Of a DNA stretch of 64,000 bases, positions 1 to 8,731 are shown piece by piece. Position 1 is the stretch's first letter. Every line of letters starts with the position of its first letter. The notes beneath the pieces were generated by a model. That model worked only from the letters and a program-made list of their open reading frames with translations, ran no database searches and was not told where the DNA came from. The position numbers and the translations under genes were made by a program. Origin of the DNA: Pararhizobium sp. YC-54 (GTDB taxonomy: Bacteria; Pseudomonadota; Alphaproteobacteria; Rhizobiales; Rhizobiaceae); contig NZ_JAOYTH010000002.1 in NCBI RefSeq assembly GCF_025847205.1, positions 248,001 to 312,000 on the forward strand. Direction: 5' to 3'.

Positions 1-393
1 GAAATAGGCCTGATCGATCGGGTCAAGGCCGTCATGAATATCCATCAAAATGATGCGCACCAGCGATGTATGCAGCGTCATCAGCGACCAGCTCTCGATA
101 AACCGCGCTATGGCCTTGCCGCCCTCGCCGCCAAACAGCGACGGACGATCCGGATAGGTCTTCTCCAGATACAGCGCGATTTCGAAACTGTCGCCGACCA
201 GTCGGTCCCCGTCGCGCAGCAACGGCACGATCTTGGTAGCGGCGTTCTCGATCACCGGTATCTGTGTAAAGCCCACCGGCTTGGTATCGTGATCCAGCCC
301 CTTGTGGGCGAGCGACAGAACCGTCTTCCAGGCATGGGGGGAAAACGGGCGGCTCCGGTCAGCCCCGCAGAGCGCATAGAGAGTGCGGTTCAT
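1..393 (-). CDS. Glutathione S-transferase family protein, 3' end outside window
   Basis: The 131 visible residues begin at an ATG (complement of 391-393) and run off the left edge, so the C-terminal helical domain is mostly missing. The N-terminal part reads as the thioredoxin-like GST fold: a cis-proline at Val-Pro 56-57 and an acidic-Ser pair (Asp68-Ser69) followed by an EIALYLEKTYP helix, the usual glutathione-contacting segment. The family conjugates glutathione to electrophiles or acts in redox and dehalogenation reactions; the substrate cannot be told from this fragment. The gene faces away from the dinB-like gene and shares the 394-537 intergenic region with it. Family assignment is confident; specific function is unknown. 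Confidence 0.8.
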   Translation of the reverse strand, partial: MNRTLYALCGADRSRPFSPHAWKTVLSLAHKGLDHDTKPVGFTQIPVIENAATKIVPLLRDGDRLVGDSFEIALYLEKTYPDRPSLFGGEGGKAIARFIESWSLMTLHTSLVRIILMDIHDGLDPIDQAYF

Positions 394-537
394 GTCGTGT
401 CCTTATTTTCGTTTCATCAGCCAACGCCTATTCCAGACCAGCGGTCACGAACAATCAAATCAGTAAATTTCATGGGTTCCATCACCCACCGCGATGCGAA
501 TGCACTGTAGACTGCTAAAAACCGCAAGGAGGCCGCA

Positions 538-1053
538 ATGCTTGATCACTACCGGATGTTTGCCGACTACAACCGTTGGGCCAATCGCCTGCTTTATACC
601 GCCGCCGCCAACCTCAGTGACGCGCATTATCGCGAAAACAAAGGCGCCTTCTTCGGCTCGCTGCACGCGACATTCAACCATGTCCTTGCCGCCGACCGGA
701 TCTGGATGAAGCGCTTCACCGGCACCGGTGAGGCACCCACCTCGCTCGACACCATCCTGTTTGACGATCTCGCCAGCCTCTCGCCGGCGCGGGCGACCGA
801 AGACGAACGCATCATCGCCTGGATTGCCGGTCTCACCGAGGACGGCCTTGCCGGCCGCTTCACCTATACGCCGGTCACCAACCCCTTACCCGTCACCCAG
901 CGCCTCGCCCCGCCGCTCGCCCACTTCTTCAACCACCAGACCCACCATCGCGGCCAGTGCCACATGACACTGACGGCGCTGGGCGGGCCGAGCCTTGCAT
1001 TGGACATGAGCTATTTCCTGCGGACACCGGAACACCGGCACTATGCCGATTGA
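538..1053 (+). CDS. DinB family protein
   Basis: The 171-residue product is the usual size for DinB/YfiT-like four-helix-bundle proteins, putative metal-dependent enzymes often using bacillithiol or mycothiol in Gram-positives; the role in alphaproteobacteria is unclear. The metal-binding histidine triad is visible: His48 (in NHVLAADRIW) and His133 and His137 in the C-terminal NHxTHHRGQ signature. The start is fixed by a strong AAGGAGG ribosome-binding site just upstream of the ATG. Despite the family name it is unrelated to DNA polymerase IV. It stands alone between a divergent GST gene and a small hypothetical gene, so context adds little. Family confident, substrate unknown. Confidence 0.9.
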   Translation: MLDHYRMFADYNRWANRLLYTAAANLSDAHYRENKGAFFGSLHATFNHVLAADRIWMKRFTGTGEAPTSLDTILFDDLASLSPARATEDERIIAWIAGLTEDGLAGRFTYTPVTNPLPVTQRLAPPLAHFFNHQTHHRGQCHMTLTALGGPSLALDMSYFLRTPEHRHYAD

Positions 1054-1169
1054 GTAAACGCCGGAAATCATTTGGTTCTTCGCGACAGTCACATCATCGT
1101 CACAAGGTTTGAGCAAGTCAGGCGCGCCATTATCCTCCTTGATTTTTGACTGAGGAGGAGGATGACGCC

Positions 1170-1391
1170 ATGGATTGGTATCCCATCGAGGCACTTGAAG
1201 CTGGAAAGCTTGCCGTGCTGCATTTTGCCAATCAGGACGAGCAGCGCTGGGTCGGATATATCCATGGTGACGGCGTCTGCCATTGGCCGGAAAACGTTTC
1301 GGGACGCCGGCCGGATGGCTGGCAGGATCTCTCGGCCCTCTTCGCCGCCCTGCCGGACAGCGCAAAACAGATCGTCTCGAAGGCGCTATAG
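1170..1391 (+). CDS. Small hypothetical protein, 73 aa
   Basis: A short soluble, acidic protein starting MDWYPIEALEAGKLAVLHFA. I chose the ATG at 1170 because a purine-rich GAGGAGGAGG sits at 1152-1161, a good distance from it; a TTG further upstream would place that ribosome-binding site inside the gene. The product is rich in Trp and Asp with no membrane segment, signal peptide or recognised motif. Codon use resembles the neighbouring core genes, which supports a real gene. No function can be given. Confidence 0.6.
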   Translation: MDWYPIEALEAGKLAVLHFANQDEQRWVGYIHGDGVCHWPENVSGRRPDGWQDLSALFAALPDSAKQIVSKAL

Positions 1392-1499
1392 GTGCCGCGC
1401 CTGAAACTTCGCATCCCTTTGTCAGTCTTTTAATCCCGATGCGGTATCAGCTGTGTCTTGCAACCGCAGCACTTCAAGCGGCCTTGTGAGGGATACACG

Positions 1500-2579
1500 A
1501 TGACGGTCAAGCCACAGAACGACGGCAATCAGGCACAGAATGCCGCGATCCTGCTCAAGGTCGCCCAGACCATGGCAAAGCTCGGCGTTGCCGCTTTCCC
1601 GCGCAATTACGAGCTGTTCTACGAGGCCCTGTCCGGCAGCAATCCGCAGCTGACCCGGGACGTTGCAGCCCTTGGCGCCCGCCCGGCGCAAAACCAGATC
1701 GAGCAGATCGGCGTCAAACATCACCTTTCCGGCTTTGCCGCGATCGCGACGGAGACGATCCGTGCCGATACCGCCCGCTCGATCTCCGCAGTCAGCCATG
1801 CCTTGAAGGACAGCATTGCCAGGAAGGAAGTCTTTGCCGGGATGCTGCGCAGTTTTATTGCCCGGCTGGAAACCGATCCGGTCGCCGGCATGTCCGATTT
1901 CGCCGATGACGCCGCGCGCCTGCGCGACGCGGTCGCCGTGTTCGAGCGCGAGGAAAAGGCTTTTGCCAATGCCATGAACGAGACGGTGGCCCAGCTCGGC
2001 GGCATCGACGGCGATATCGCAACGATGCGCAAGACTGCGACCCGCGACCCCGTCACCGGCCTTGCGAACCGGATCGCCTTCTCGGCCAAGCTGACGGCAC
2101 TTTACGACGACGGCAAGGCCGTCGGTCCGGCAGCGCTGGCGCTCGTCACCGTCGAGGGTCTGCGCGACATGGGCGAACGTCATGGCGCCGCAACCGTCGA
2201 AAAGGCGCTGAAGAAGCTGGCGCCCGAGTTCCGCAAATCCGTCAAGAAGAACGATTTCGTCGCCCGCATCGGCACCGACGAGTTCGCCTTCGTCTTCCAT
2301 GATGTCTCGGCCGACAATGCCGAGGCGATTGCCCAGCGTATCTGCGCGTCGGTCGAAGGCGTGCAGGTCGCCTTGCCGAACCGGGTGTTCACGACGCAGA
2401 CCCTGTCGCTATCGACCGGCATCGCCATGGCGTTTACCGCGTCCGGCGGCATCGATCTTTTCACCCAGGCCGAACTGGCGCTATGGGCCGTTCGCAGCGG
2501 CGGCAAGCCCGGCACATTGGTGTTTTCAGCCGCGATCGGCGGCCGGACGAAAAAAACCTACTCTCCGCACGCCGCCTGA
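1500..2579 (+). CDS. GGDEF-domain protein with degenerate active-site motif
   Basis: The 359-residue protein has an all-helical N-terminal region of about 180 residues with no clear membrane segment, then a GGDEF domain beginning near the DPVTGLANR motif. GGDEF domains make cyclic di-GMP from two GTP, but here the signature reads GTDEF (residues 258-262): the second glycine is replaced by threonine. The acidic Asp-Glu pair is kept, so activity is possible but reduced activity or a sensory role is equally plausible. The start is supported by a GAGGGA ribosome-binding site 8 bases upstream. It precedes the ABC-F gene by 58 bases on the same strand and may be cotranscribed with it. No EAL domain is present. 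Confidence 0.85.
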   Translation: MTVKPQNDGNQAQNAAILLKVAQTMAKLGVAAFPRNYELFYEALSGSNPQLTRDVAALGARPAQNQIEQIGVKHHLSGFAAIATETIRADTARSISAVSHALKDSIARKEVFAGMLRSFIARLETDPVAGMSDFADDAARLRDAVAVFEREEKAFANAMNETVAQLGGIDGDIATMRKTATRDPVTGLANRIAFSAKLTALYDDGKAVGPAALALVTVEGLRDMGERHGAATVEKALKKLAPEFRKSVKKNDFVARIGTDEFAFVFHDVSADNAEAIAQRICASVEGVQVALPNRVFTTQTLSLSTGIAMAFTASGGIDLFTQAELALWAVRSGGKPGTLVFSAAIGGRTKKTYSPHAA

Positions 2580-2637
2580 TCATACCGCAGCGCGGCAAAC
2601 CCTTGCCTTCTGGGCTGAGTTCGGCCAAAACGCGGCC

Positions 2638-4527
2638 ATGATCACGCTCAATAACGTTTCGGCCCGCATTGTCGGACGCCTTCTCATCGACCAGGCCACC
2701 GTCGCGCTGCCGGCCGGCATCAAAGCCGGCCTCGTCGGCAAGAACGGCGCCGGCAAGTCGACCCTGTTCAAAATCATCACCGGCGACATGGAGGCCGAGA
2801 CCGGCTCGGTCTCGATCCCGAAGAACGCCCGTATCGGCCAGGTGGCGCAGGAAGCCCCCGGCACCGAAGAACCGTTGCTCGAGATCGTGCTCAAGGCCGA
2901 CAAGGAGCGCGAGGCGCTGCTCGCCGAGGCCGAGACCGCCACCGACCCGCACCGGATCGCCGATATTCATATGCGGCTTGCCGACATCCAGGCGCATTCG
3001 GCCGAATCGCGCGCCGCAAGTATCCTGGCGGGCCTTGGGTTTGACGCCGCGGCGCAACTGCGCCCGGCCTCCTCATTCTCCGGCGGCTGGCGCATGCGCG
3101 TGGCGCTGGCCGCGGTGCTGTTCTCCGAGCCCGATCTGCTTTTGCTCGACGAACCGACCAACTATCTCGACCTTGAAGGCACGCTGTGGCTTGAGGATTA
3201 CATCAGCAAGTATCCGCACACGGTCATCATCATCAGCCACGACCGCGATCTTCTGAACACCGCCGTCAATGCGATCATCCATCTCGACCAGCAGAAGCTG
3301 ACTTTCTACCGCGGCTCCTACGACCAGTTCGAGCGCCAGCGCGCCGAGGCCAACGAACTGCAGGCCAAGGCCAAGGTCAAGAACGACGCGGCGCGAAAAC
3401 ACCTGCAGTCGTTCATCGACCGCTTCAAGGCCAAGGCCTCCAAGGCCCGCCAGGCGCAGAGCCGCGTGAAAGCGCTGGAGCGCATGGGCACGGTCTCGGC
3501 CGTCATCGAGGATCACGTCCAGGGTTTCAAGTTCCCCGATCCGGAAAAGGAAGCGGCCTCGCCGATCATCGCGCTCGAAAGCGGTTCCGTCGGCTATACG
3601 CCGGGCAAGCCGATCCTGCAGCACCTGTCTCTGCGCATCGACACCGACGACCGCATCGCGCTGCTCGGCTCGAACGGCAACGGCAAGTCGACCTTCGCCA
3701 AGCTGATCTCCGGCAGGCTTCCCGCCACCGGCGGCTCCGTCCAGGTGGCGCCGGGCCTGAAGATCGGTTTCTTCGCCCAGCACCAGCTGGACGACCTGAT
3801 CCCGGAACACGACGCCGTCGAGCATGTGCGCCAGCGCATGCCGGGCGCGACCGAAGGCAAGGTGCGTGCCCGCGTCGCCCAGATGGGCCTTGCGACCGCC
3901 AAGATGAGCACGCCGGCCAAGGACCTCTCCGGTGGCGAAAAGGCCCGTCTGTTGATGGGGCTTGCCGCCTTCGAGGCGCCGAACCTGCTCATCCTCGACG
4001 AACCGACCAACCATCTGGATATTGACAGCCGCAATGCGCTGATCCAGGCGCTCAACGAATATACCGGCGCCGTCATCCTGATCTCGCACGATCGCCACCT
4101 GATCGAGGCGACGGCCGACCGGCTGTGGCTGGTCAAGGACGGCACCGTCTCCAACTATGACGGCGACCTTGAGGACTATCGCAGCACCATCGTCCAGAGC
4201 TCCCGCGGCAAGGGCGGCAAGGACAAGGGCAACGGCGCCGACGACAACCGCTCGAAAGCGGAGCAGCGCAAGGCCAATGCCGACAAGCGCGCAACCTTCG
4301 CGCCGCTGAAGAAAAAGATCAACGATGTCGAATCCTTGACGGCAAAACTGCACAAACAGATTCAGACCCTCGACAAGGAGCTTGAAGACCAGGACCTCTA
4401 CGAAAAATTCCCCGCCAAGGCCGCAGCCAAGGTCAAGGAACGCGCCGAGGTCGTGGCCAAGCTGAACAAGGCCGAGGAACATTGGATGGAGCTATCCAGC
4501 GAATACGAAGAGGCGATGGCGGGCTGA
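2638..4527 (+). CDS. ABC-F family ATP-binding protein
   Basis: A 629-residue cytosolic protein with two ABC ATPase domains and no membrane domain, the ABC-F layout. Domain 1 has Walker A GKNGAGKST (about residues 34-42), signature FSGGW and Walker B with LLLLDEPTNYLD. The inter-domain linker is rich in Lys/Arg/Gln, as in the ribosome-binding P-site tRNA interaction motif. Domain 2 has GSNGNGKST, LSGGEKARL and LLILDEPTNHLD. The C-terminal 90 residues are charged and predicted coiled coil, as in Uup and YheS-type members. ABC-F proteins act on ribosomes to relieve stalling or regulate translation. The ATG at 2638 directly precedes the conserved ITLNNVSAR strand, so longer upstream extensions are rejected. 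Confidence 0.92.
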   Translation: MITLNNVSARIVGRLLIDQATVALPAGIKAGLVGKNGAGKSTLFKIITGDMEAETGSVSIPKNARIGQVAQEAPGTEEPLLEIVLKADKEREALLAEAETATDPHRIADIHMRLADIQAHSAESRAASILAGLGFDAAAQLRPASSFSGGWRMRVALAAVLFSEPDLLLLDEPTNYLDLEGTLWLEDYISKYPHTVIIISHDRDLLNTAVNAIIHLDQQKLTFYRGSYDQFERQRAEANELQAKAKVKNDAARKHLQSFIDRFKAKASKARQAQSRVKALERMGTVSAVIEDHVQGFKFPDPEKEAASPIIALESGSVGYTPGKPILQHLSLRIDTDDRIALLGSNGNGKSTFAKLISGRLPATGGSVQVAPGLKIGFFAQHQLDDLIPEHDAVEHVRQRMPGATEGKVRARVAQMGLATAKMSTPAKDLSGGEKARLLMGLAAFEAPNLLILDEPTNHLDIDSRNALIQALNEYTGAVILISHDRHLIEATADRLWLVKDGTVSNYDGDLEDYRSTIVQSSRGKGGKDKGNGADDNRSKAEQRKANADKRATFAPLKKKINDVESLTAKLHKQIQTLDKELEDQDLYEKFPAKAAAKVKERAEVVAKLNKAEEHWMELSSEYEEAMAG

Positions 4528-4610
4528 TCTCGCCATTTTCCTTCTGCCTCCGCACCAACCCGCTTGGCAAAGCGCCCCGGCCGAACGCCTGATCAGGCCC
4601 TCATTCTTCT

Positions 4611-5516
4611 TCACGTGGACAGCGCAGGCTTGCGGGCCGGGATGGTCATCGCCGCGACCCCGGTGATGACGCAGGCAAGCCCCGCCAGTGCGGTGCTGCT
4701 GGTGCTCTCCCCCAGAAAGACGACGCCGATGGCCACGCCGATCGGAACGCGGATATAGGCCTGCGCCGTCGTGCCGACCGAGCCCAGCGTATGCACCAGC
4801 CGGAAATAGATGACGAAGGCAAGCGCCGTCGAAAACACCGAGAGGCACAAAAGGGCAAGAAGCGACGATGCCGAGGGAGACAATGTCCATGGCCGGTCAA
4901 TCGCAAGGCTGAGCGGTATCAGAATGACAGCGCCGCAGATCAGCGAGCCCGCCGCCGGCATCATCGGATCGAGCGTCTTGAAACCGCGGCCGTAGATGGC
5001 GGCCCCCGCATAGCAGATCGTCGCGGCGACGATGGCCAGCTGTGCCGGCAATGCCTCCCCGGCCCCGTCAAACGCCTCAAAGCCAACGACAAGGCAAATG
5101 CCGGCAATCCCGGCAATGACGCCGAAAAGCTTGCGTCCCGTCACCGGTTCATGGCGCGTCAGAAGAGCGGTCAGCAGAAAGGCAAAAATCGGCGTGGTCG
5201 AATTCAGGATGGCGGCGAGGCCCGCATCGACGGTTTTTTCCGCCCAGGCGATCAGCGTGAAGGGGATTGCGCTGTTCAGGCATGCCTGAAACAGGAACCT
5301 GCCCCAAGTCGCCATATCCCTTGGCAGAAAAAGCCCCCGGACGCGCAGAACCGCCAGCAACAGCAGACCGGCAATCAGGGTGCGGGTGGCAATCAACGTG
5401 ACCGGCGGAATGGTCTCCACGCCAATTTTGATGAATGTGTAGGATGCGCCCCAGAGCGTTGCGAGCCCGATCAAAAGCGCGATTTCCTTTTTCAAGTCTA
5501 TAGTATCCGGTGTCAT
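4611..5516 (-). CDS. EamA/DMT family transporter
   Basis: The 301-residue product is almost entirely hydrophobic and reads as about ten transmembrane helices arranged as two EamA repeats, the drug/metabolite transporter layout. The first repeat begins LLIGLATLWGASYTFIKIG; the second ends near VVFLGESTSSTALAGLACVITG, a typical EamA closing motif. Such permeases export amino acids, nucleobases or other metabolites across the inner membrane; the substrate cannot be predicted. It is convergent with the ABC-F gene and about 100 bases downstream of the winged-helix/TPR regulator on the same strand, so joint transcription with that gene is possible but unproven. Confidence 0.88.
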   Translation of the reverse strand: MTPDTIDLKKEIALLIGLATLWGASYTFIKIGVETIPPVTLIATRTLIAGLLLLAVLRVRGLFLPRDMATWGRFLFQACLNSAIPFTLIAWAEKTVDAGLAAILNSTTPIFAFLLTALLTRHEPVTGRKLFGVIAGIAGICLVVGFEAFDGAGEALPAQLAIVAATICYAGAAIYGRGFKTLDPMMPAAGSLICGAVILIPLSLAIDRPWTLSPSASSLLALLCLSVFSTALAFVIYFRLVHTLGSVGTTAQAYIRVPIGVAIGVVFLGESTSSTALAGLACVITGVAAMTIPARKPALST

Positions 5517-5623
5517 GATTATCTCGCATCGGGAGGATTGCCAAAATCGTCCTCCGGTTTATCGCCAATGGCGCCCGCAATGCTTCGATGAAGACCGAAG
5601 TGAGGACGTTTCTGCCCTGCATC

Positions 5624-7141
5624 TCATTCCGGAAGACCGGCCTTGCGATAGCCATCGACGAAATGCGCAAGGGTCGCTGCGTCGCGGAACGGCTCCGTCG
5701 CGGCCCAGTGGCGGGTGGTGAAGTTGGGATTGCCGACGAGGAACAGTTCGGCCTCTGCATGCGCCTCGTCGAGCCGGCCGAGCTGCGCAAGGCTTGCCGC
5801 CAGAAAACGCCGCGAGCTTGTCCGATAGGTCTCATCCCGGCGCAATGTCTCAACGGCGGCTTCGTACTCGCCGGCCGCATATTGCGCCTGGCCGAGCGTC
5901 AGATAGTACCAGCTTGCCGGATAAGGATTCAGCCGGAATGCCTTGGCGATATGCTCAAGGCCCTCCCCGACACGGCCGGCCAGCACCGCGATGTCGGACA
6001 ATGCCGCAAAGGTATCGGCCTCGTTCGGGTCGAGCTCGATCGCCCGGGCGAATTCAGCGTCCGCCTCGGCGAAGTGGCGCTCATAGGCAAGCAGGTAGGC
6101 GAGGACCCAGCGGCAGCCTGCATCGTTGGGATCGATCGCGACCGCTTTGCGCGCCAGTTCCAGCGCAACGTCACGGCTGGGCTCCGTCGGGCCGCCGGAA
6201 TGGACCCACCCCATCCAGTGGTTCATGGCGAGCCAACGATAGGCCTCGGCATAGTCCGGATCGAGCAAAACCGCGCGCGTCAGCATCAGATGCGCTTCTC
6301 TTGCGCTCTGCGGCGTGTCGTCCATCAGCTTGCGCGCCCGAACGCAGAGGTCGTAGGCCTCGATGTTTTTGGGCCGGTTGCGCGGCGGCGGGGCGCGCAG
6401 CTGGCCGAGCAGCGCCTCGACGATCTTGGCCGCAACCTCGTCCTGGACGGCAAAGATATCATCCAGGCTACGATCGAAACGCTCAGCCCAGAGATGATCG
6501 CCGCTTGCCGCGTCGACCAGCTGGGCGTTGATGCGCACGCGCCCGGCGGCACGTCTTGCACTGCCCGTGAGCAGGTAACGCACGCCAAGATCCCCGGCGA
6601 TCCCGCGCACGTCCATCGCCTTTCCCTTGTACGCAAAGGCCGAGTTGCGAGCGATGACGAACAGGCCGGGCACCCTGGACAGGTCGGTGATCAGGTCCTC
6701 GGTCAAACCGTCCGCAAAGGATTCCTGCTTGGGATCGTTGCTGACATTGACGAAGGGCAGCACGGCGATCGATGGCTTGTCGGGCAGTGGCAACGGTTTT
6801 TGCGTTTGCCCGTCGGGCTGTTCGACGGCACCTGTGAAGCGGTAACCAACGCGCGGAACCGTGGAGATCCATTCACCTCCGTTGGCGGCCGGGCCAAGCA
6901 GCTTCCTCAGCTGCGCGATCTGGACGGTGAGGTTACCTTCCTCGACGGCCGTGCCCGGCCAGGCGGCATCCATCAACTCGGCCTTTCCCAGCACGTCGCC
7001 GGGCCGTCCAACCAGCGCTGCAAGCAGCTTGAGCCCACGGTGGCCGACGGCAACGGGGATATCGTTCCGAAGGAGCGTTCCCGCACCGGAATCAAGCACG
7101 AACGGACCAAAGGCAAAGCGCGATCCCTGCATACAGCCCAT
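5624..7141 (-). CDS. Winged-helix transcriptional regulator with TolB-like and TPR domains
   Basis: A 505-residue protein in three parts. Residues about 5-105 form an OmpR/PhoB-type winged-helix DNA-binding domain (LLAALVGRPGDVLGKAELMDAAW, then VPRVGYRF), as in CadC and ToxR but without a membrane helix. Residues about 123-255 match the TolB-like N-terminal domain common in rhizobial adenylate-cyclase-like regulators (PSIAVLPFVNVSNDP, FADGLTEDLITDLS). The C-terminal 240 residues are helical TPR-like repeats (ARKAVAIDPNDA, FARAIELDPNEAD). It probably senses a signal through the TPR region and controls transcription; the target is unknown. An alternative start Met lies three codons downstream (7132); neither has a clear ribosome-binding site. 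Confidence 0.85.
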   Translation of the reverse strand: MGCMQGSRFAFGPFVLDSGAGTLLRNDIPVAVGHRGLKLLAALVGRPGDVLGKAELMDAAWPGTAVEEGNLTVQIAQLRKLLGPAANGGEWISTVPRVGYRFTGAVEQPDGQTQKPLPLPDKPSIAVLPFVNVSNDPKQESFADGLTEDLITDLSRVPGLFVIARNSAFAYKGKAMDVRGIAGDLGVRYLLTGSARRAAGRVRINAQLVDAASGDHLWAERFDRSLDDIFAVQDEVAAKIVEALLGQLRAPPPRNRPKNIEAYDLCVRARKLMDDTPQSAREAHLMLTRAVLLDPDYAEAYRWLAMNHWMGWVHSGGPTEPSRDVALELARKAVAIDPNDAGCRWVLAYLLAYERHFAEADAEFARAIELDPNEADTFAALSDIAVLAGRVGEGLEHIAKAFRLNPYPASWYYLTLGQAQYAAGEYEAAVETLRRDETYRTSSRRFLAASLAQLGRLDEAHAEAELFLVGNPNFTTRHWAATEPFRDAATLAHFVDGYRKAGLPE

Positions 7142-7289
7142 CGATAGCCGGTTTGGAAGTTTTTGGAAACTCTTTGGGCGAGCTTAAGGACTGTGCTGCT
7201 CGTATCGCGCAGACTTCATCCTCATTCAGGTCGCGGGCTCCTCGGGCCCTCAAACCATAGGGAGGTTGCCATGAACGATACTCGCACCC

Positions 7290-7526
7290 TTGCGGCCCCG
7301 CATCAGTCAGCATCCCCCGGGAACGCCCCTGGCGCCGGCGGAGTTGTTGCGCGGGCATCACGGTCCGGCGACCCTGCAAAGCATTTTTACGACCTGGGAA
7401 GAGCGGAGACGCTTTCGTCGAGACCTCGAGCAAATGTCGAGAGACAGTCCGCATTTGATCCGGGACATCGGGCTGACGCCCCGGCAGGCCGAGGCAGAGA
7501 TCGCCAAGCCCTTCTGGCAGGTATAG
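7290..7526 (+). CDS. DUF1127-type small protein, apparent frameshift near its start
   Basis: The C-terminal half is a clear DUF1127 module: basic helix FTTWEERRRFRRDLEQM, then SPHLIRDIGLTPRQAEAEIAKPFW. In alphaproteobacteria such small Arg-rich proteins are linked to RNA turnover, phosphate and stress physiology. The start is problematic. A perfect GGGAGG ribosome-binding site and ATG (7271) lie in a different frame that leads to an unrelated Ala/Gly/Arg-rich translation, and this frame has a TGA at 7272, leaving only a TTG at 7290 with no ribosome-binding site at normal distance. A one-base indel between 7290 and 7360, perhaps in the C run at 7315-7319, would join the good start to the domain. 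It may be a recent mutation or an assembly error. Confidence 0.6.
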   Translation: MRPRISQHPPGTPLAPAELLRGHHGPATLQSIFTTWEERRRFRRDLEQMSRDSPHLIRDIGLTPRQAEAEIAKPFWQV

Positions 7527-7539
7527 GGCGAATGCTGCA

Positions 7540-8706
7540 ATGACCGCCGAAAGCACGATATCGCCACAGGATGATCGGCTCCCATGGGCCGCGATGGCAG
7601 GCATCATCGCGACCATCACGGCGTTTGCCGTAGCACAAGGGCTGACCTATCCGCTGCTCAGCTTCATCCTTGAACGAAAAGGGACGACGTCAGGCCTGAT
7701 CGGCCTGTCGGCGGCGATGACGCCACTGGGCTTCATCGTATCCGCGCCCTTCATTCCCGCACTCGTCCGGCGCGCCGGCCCGGCGCGGCTTGCGGTCCTG
7801 TGTTCAATCCTCGCCCCGCTCACCCTGGCTGCCATCGCCTGGACGCAGGATATCTGGGCCTGGATGCCGCTGCGCTTCCTGCTCGGCTTCTTCGCCAATC
7901 CGCTGTACGTGGTCAGCGAAACCTGGCTGATCTCGATCACGCCCGCCTCACGCCGGGGCCGCATCATGGGGCTCTATTCATCGGTTGTTTCGGCGGGCTT
8001 TGCCATCGGCCCGCTGTCGCTCGGTCTGGTCGGCAGTGAGGGCTGGCCGCCTTTCGTGATCGGCATCGCGGCCCTGCTGTTCTGCGGCATGATCGTGCTT
8101 GCGGTCGCGCCGCGCATACCTGACATGCCGCATGAAGGCGAGGCAGCGTCCGTCGGCGGCCTCTTCGCACTGGCGCCGCTCCTGTTGTTTGCGGTCTTCA
8201 CGGCAGCCGCCTTCGAGCAGACCCTGGTTTCCCTGTTCGCGGTCTATGGCGCAGCATTCGGCAGCGCCGAGCAGCGCGTCGCCTCGCTCATCACCTGTTT
8301 CGTTGCAGGCAACGCCGTGCTGCAGATCGTGCTCGGGCGGGCGGCCGAACGGTTCGGCTCGGCGCCGACCATGCTGTTCTGCTCCCTGGCATCGCTCCTC
8401 GGTTGCCTCGCTTTGCCGCTGACCTTCGATTCGTGGCTCATCTGGCCGCTTGTTTTCGTCTGGGGCGGGGTCTCGTTCGGGATCTACACCCTGGCGCTGA
8501 TCCAGCTTGGCGAGCGTTTCACCGGTCAGGCCCTGATCGCCGGCAACGCGGCCTTCGCGCTCGCATGGGGTATCGGCGGCATCGTCGGCTCGCCCTCAGC
8601 CGGGCTGGCGATGCAACTGACCGGCCACCAGGGACTGCCAGCGTCCCTTGGCCTGCTATCCGGCCTCCTGGTGGGGTTCCTATTGGCGCAGAGATGGCGG
8701 GCCTGA
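7540..8706 (+). CDS. MFS transporter
   Basis: A 388-residue integral inner-membrane protein with about twelve hydrophobic helices, the standard major facilitator size. Between helices 2 and 3 is a loop FIPALVRRAGPARL, and the helix 4-5 region has WLISITPASRRGRIMGLYSS, the conserved pattern of YcaD/YfkF-like MFS proteins. The second half repeats the pattern (VLGRAAERFGSAPT). MFS proteins move small solutes by proton coupling; the substrate is not predictable. It lies 13 bases after the DUF1127 gene on the same strand and converges on an EamA gene. No regulator is directly attached. Confidence 0.88.
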   Translation: MTAESTISPQDDRLPWAAMAGIIATITAFAVAQGLTYPLLSFILERKGTTSGLIGLSAAMTPLGFIVSAPFIPALVRRAGPARLAVLCSILAPLTLAAIAWTQDIWAWMPLRFLLGFFANPLYVVSETWLISITPASRRGRIMGLYSSVVSAGFAIGPLSLGLVGSEGWPPFVIGIAALLFCGMIVLAVAPRIPDMPHEGEAASVGGLFALAPLLLFAVFTAAAFEQTLVSLFAVYGAAFGSAEQRVASLITCFVAGNAVLQIVLGRAAERFGSAPTMLFCSLASLLGCLALPLTFDSWLIWPLVFVWGGVSFGIYTLALIQLGERFTGQALIAGNAAFALAWGIGGIVGSPSAGLAMQLTGHQGLPASLGLLSGLLVGFLLAQRWRA

Positions 8707-8731
8707 TCGGGTAACGGTATCCGGTTCTGAT

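Noticed and set aside
3073..4482. Long open reading frame opposite the ABC-F gene
   Set aside because: It is the complement of a clear ABC-F gene; its translation is low-complexity Arg/Gly/Asp-rich text with no domain. High GC produces such antisense frames across the window (also opposite lptD, cimA, cpdB and atm1).
5588..7147. Open frame opposite the winged-helix/TPR regulator
   Set aside because: The minus-strand product has recognisable winged-helix, TolB-like and TPR domains; the plus-strand frame has none.
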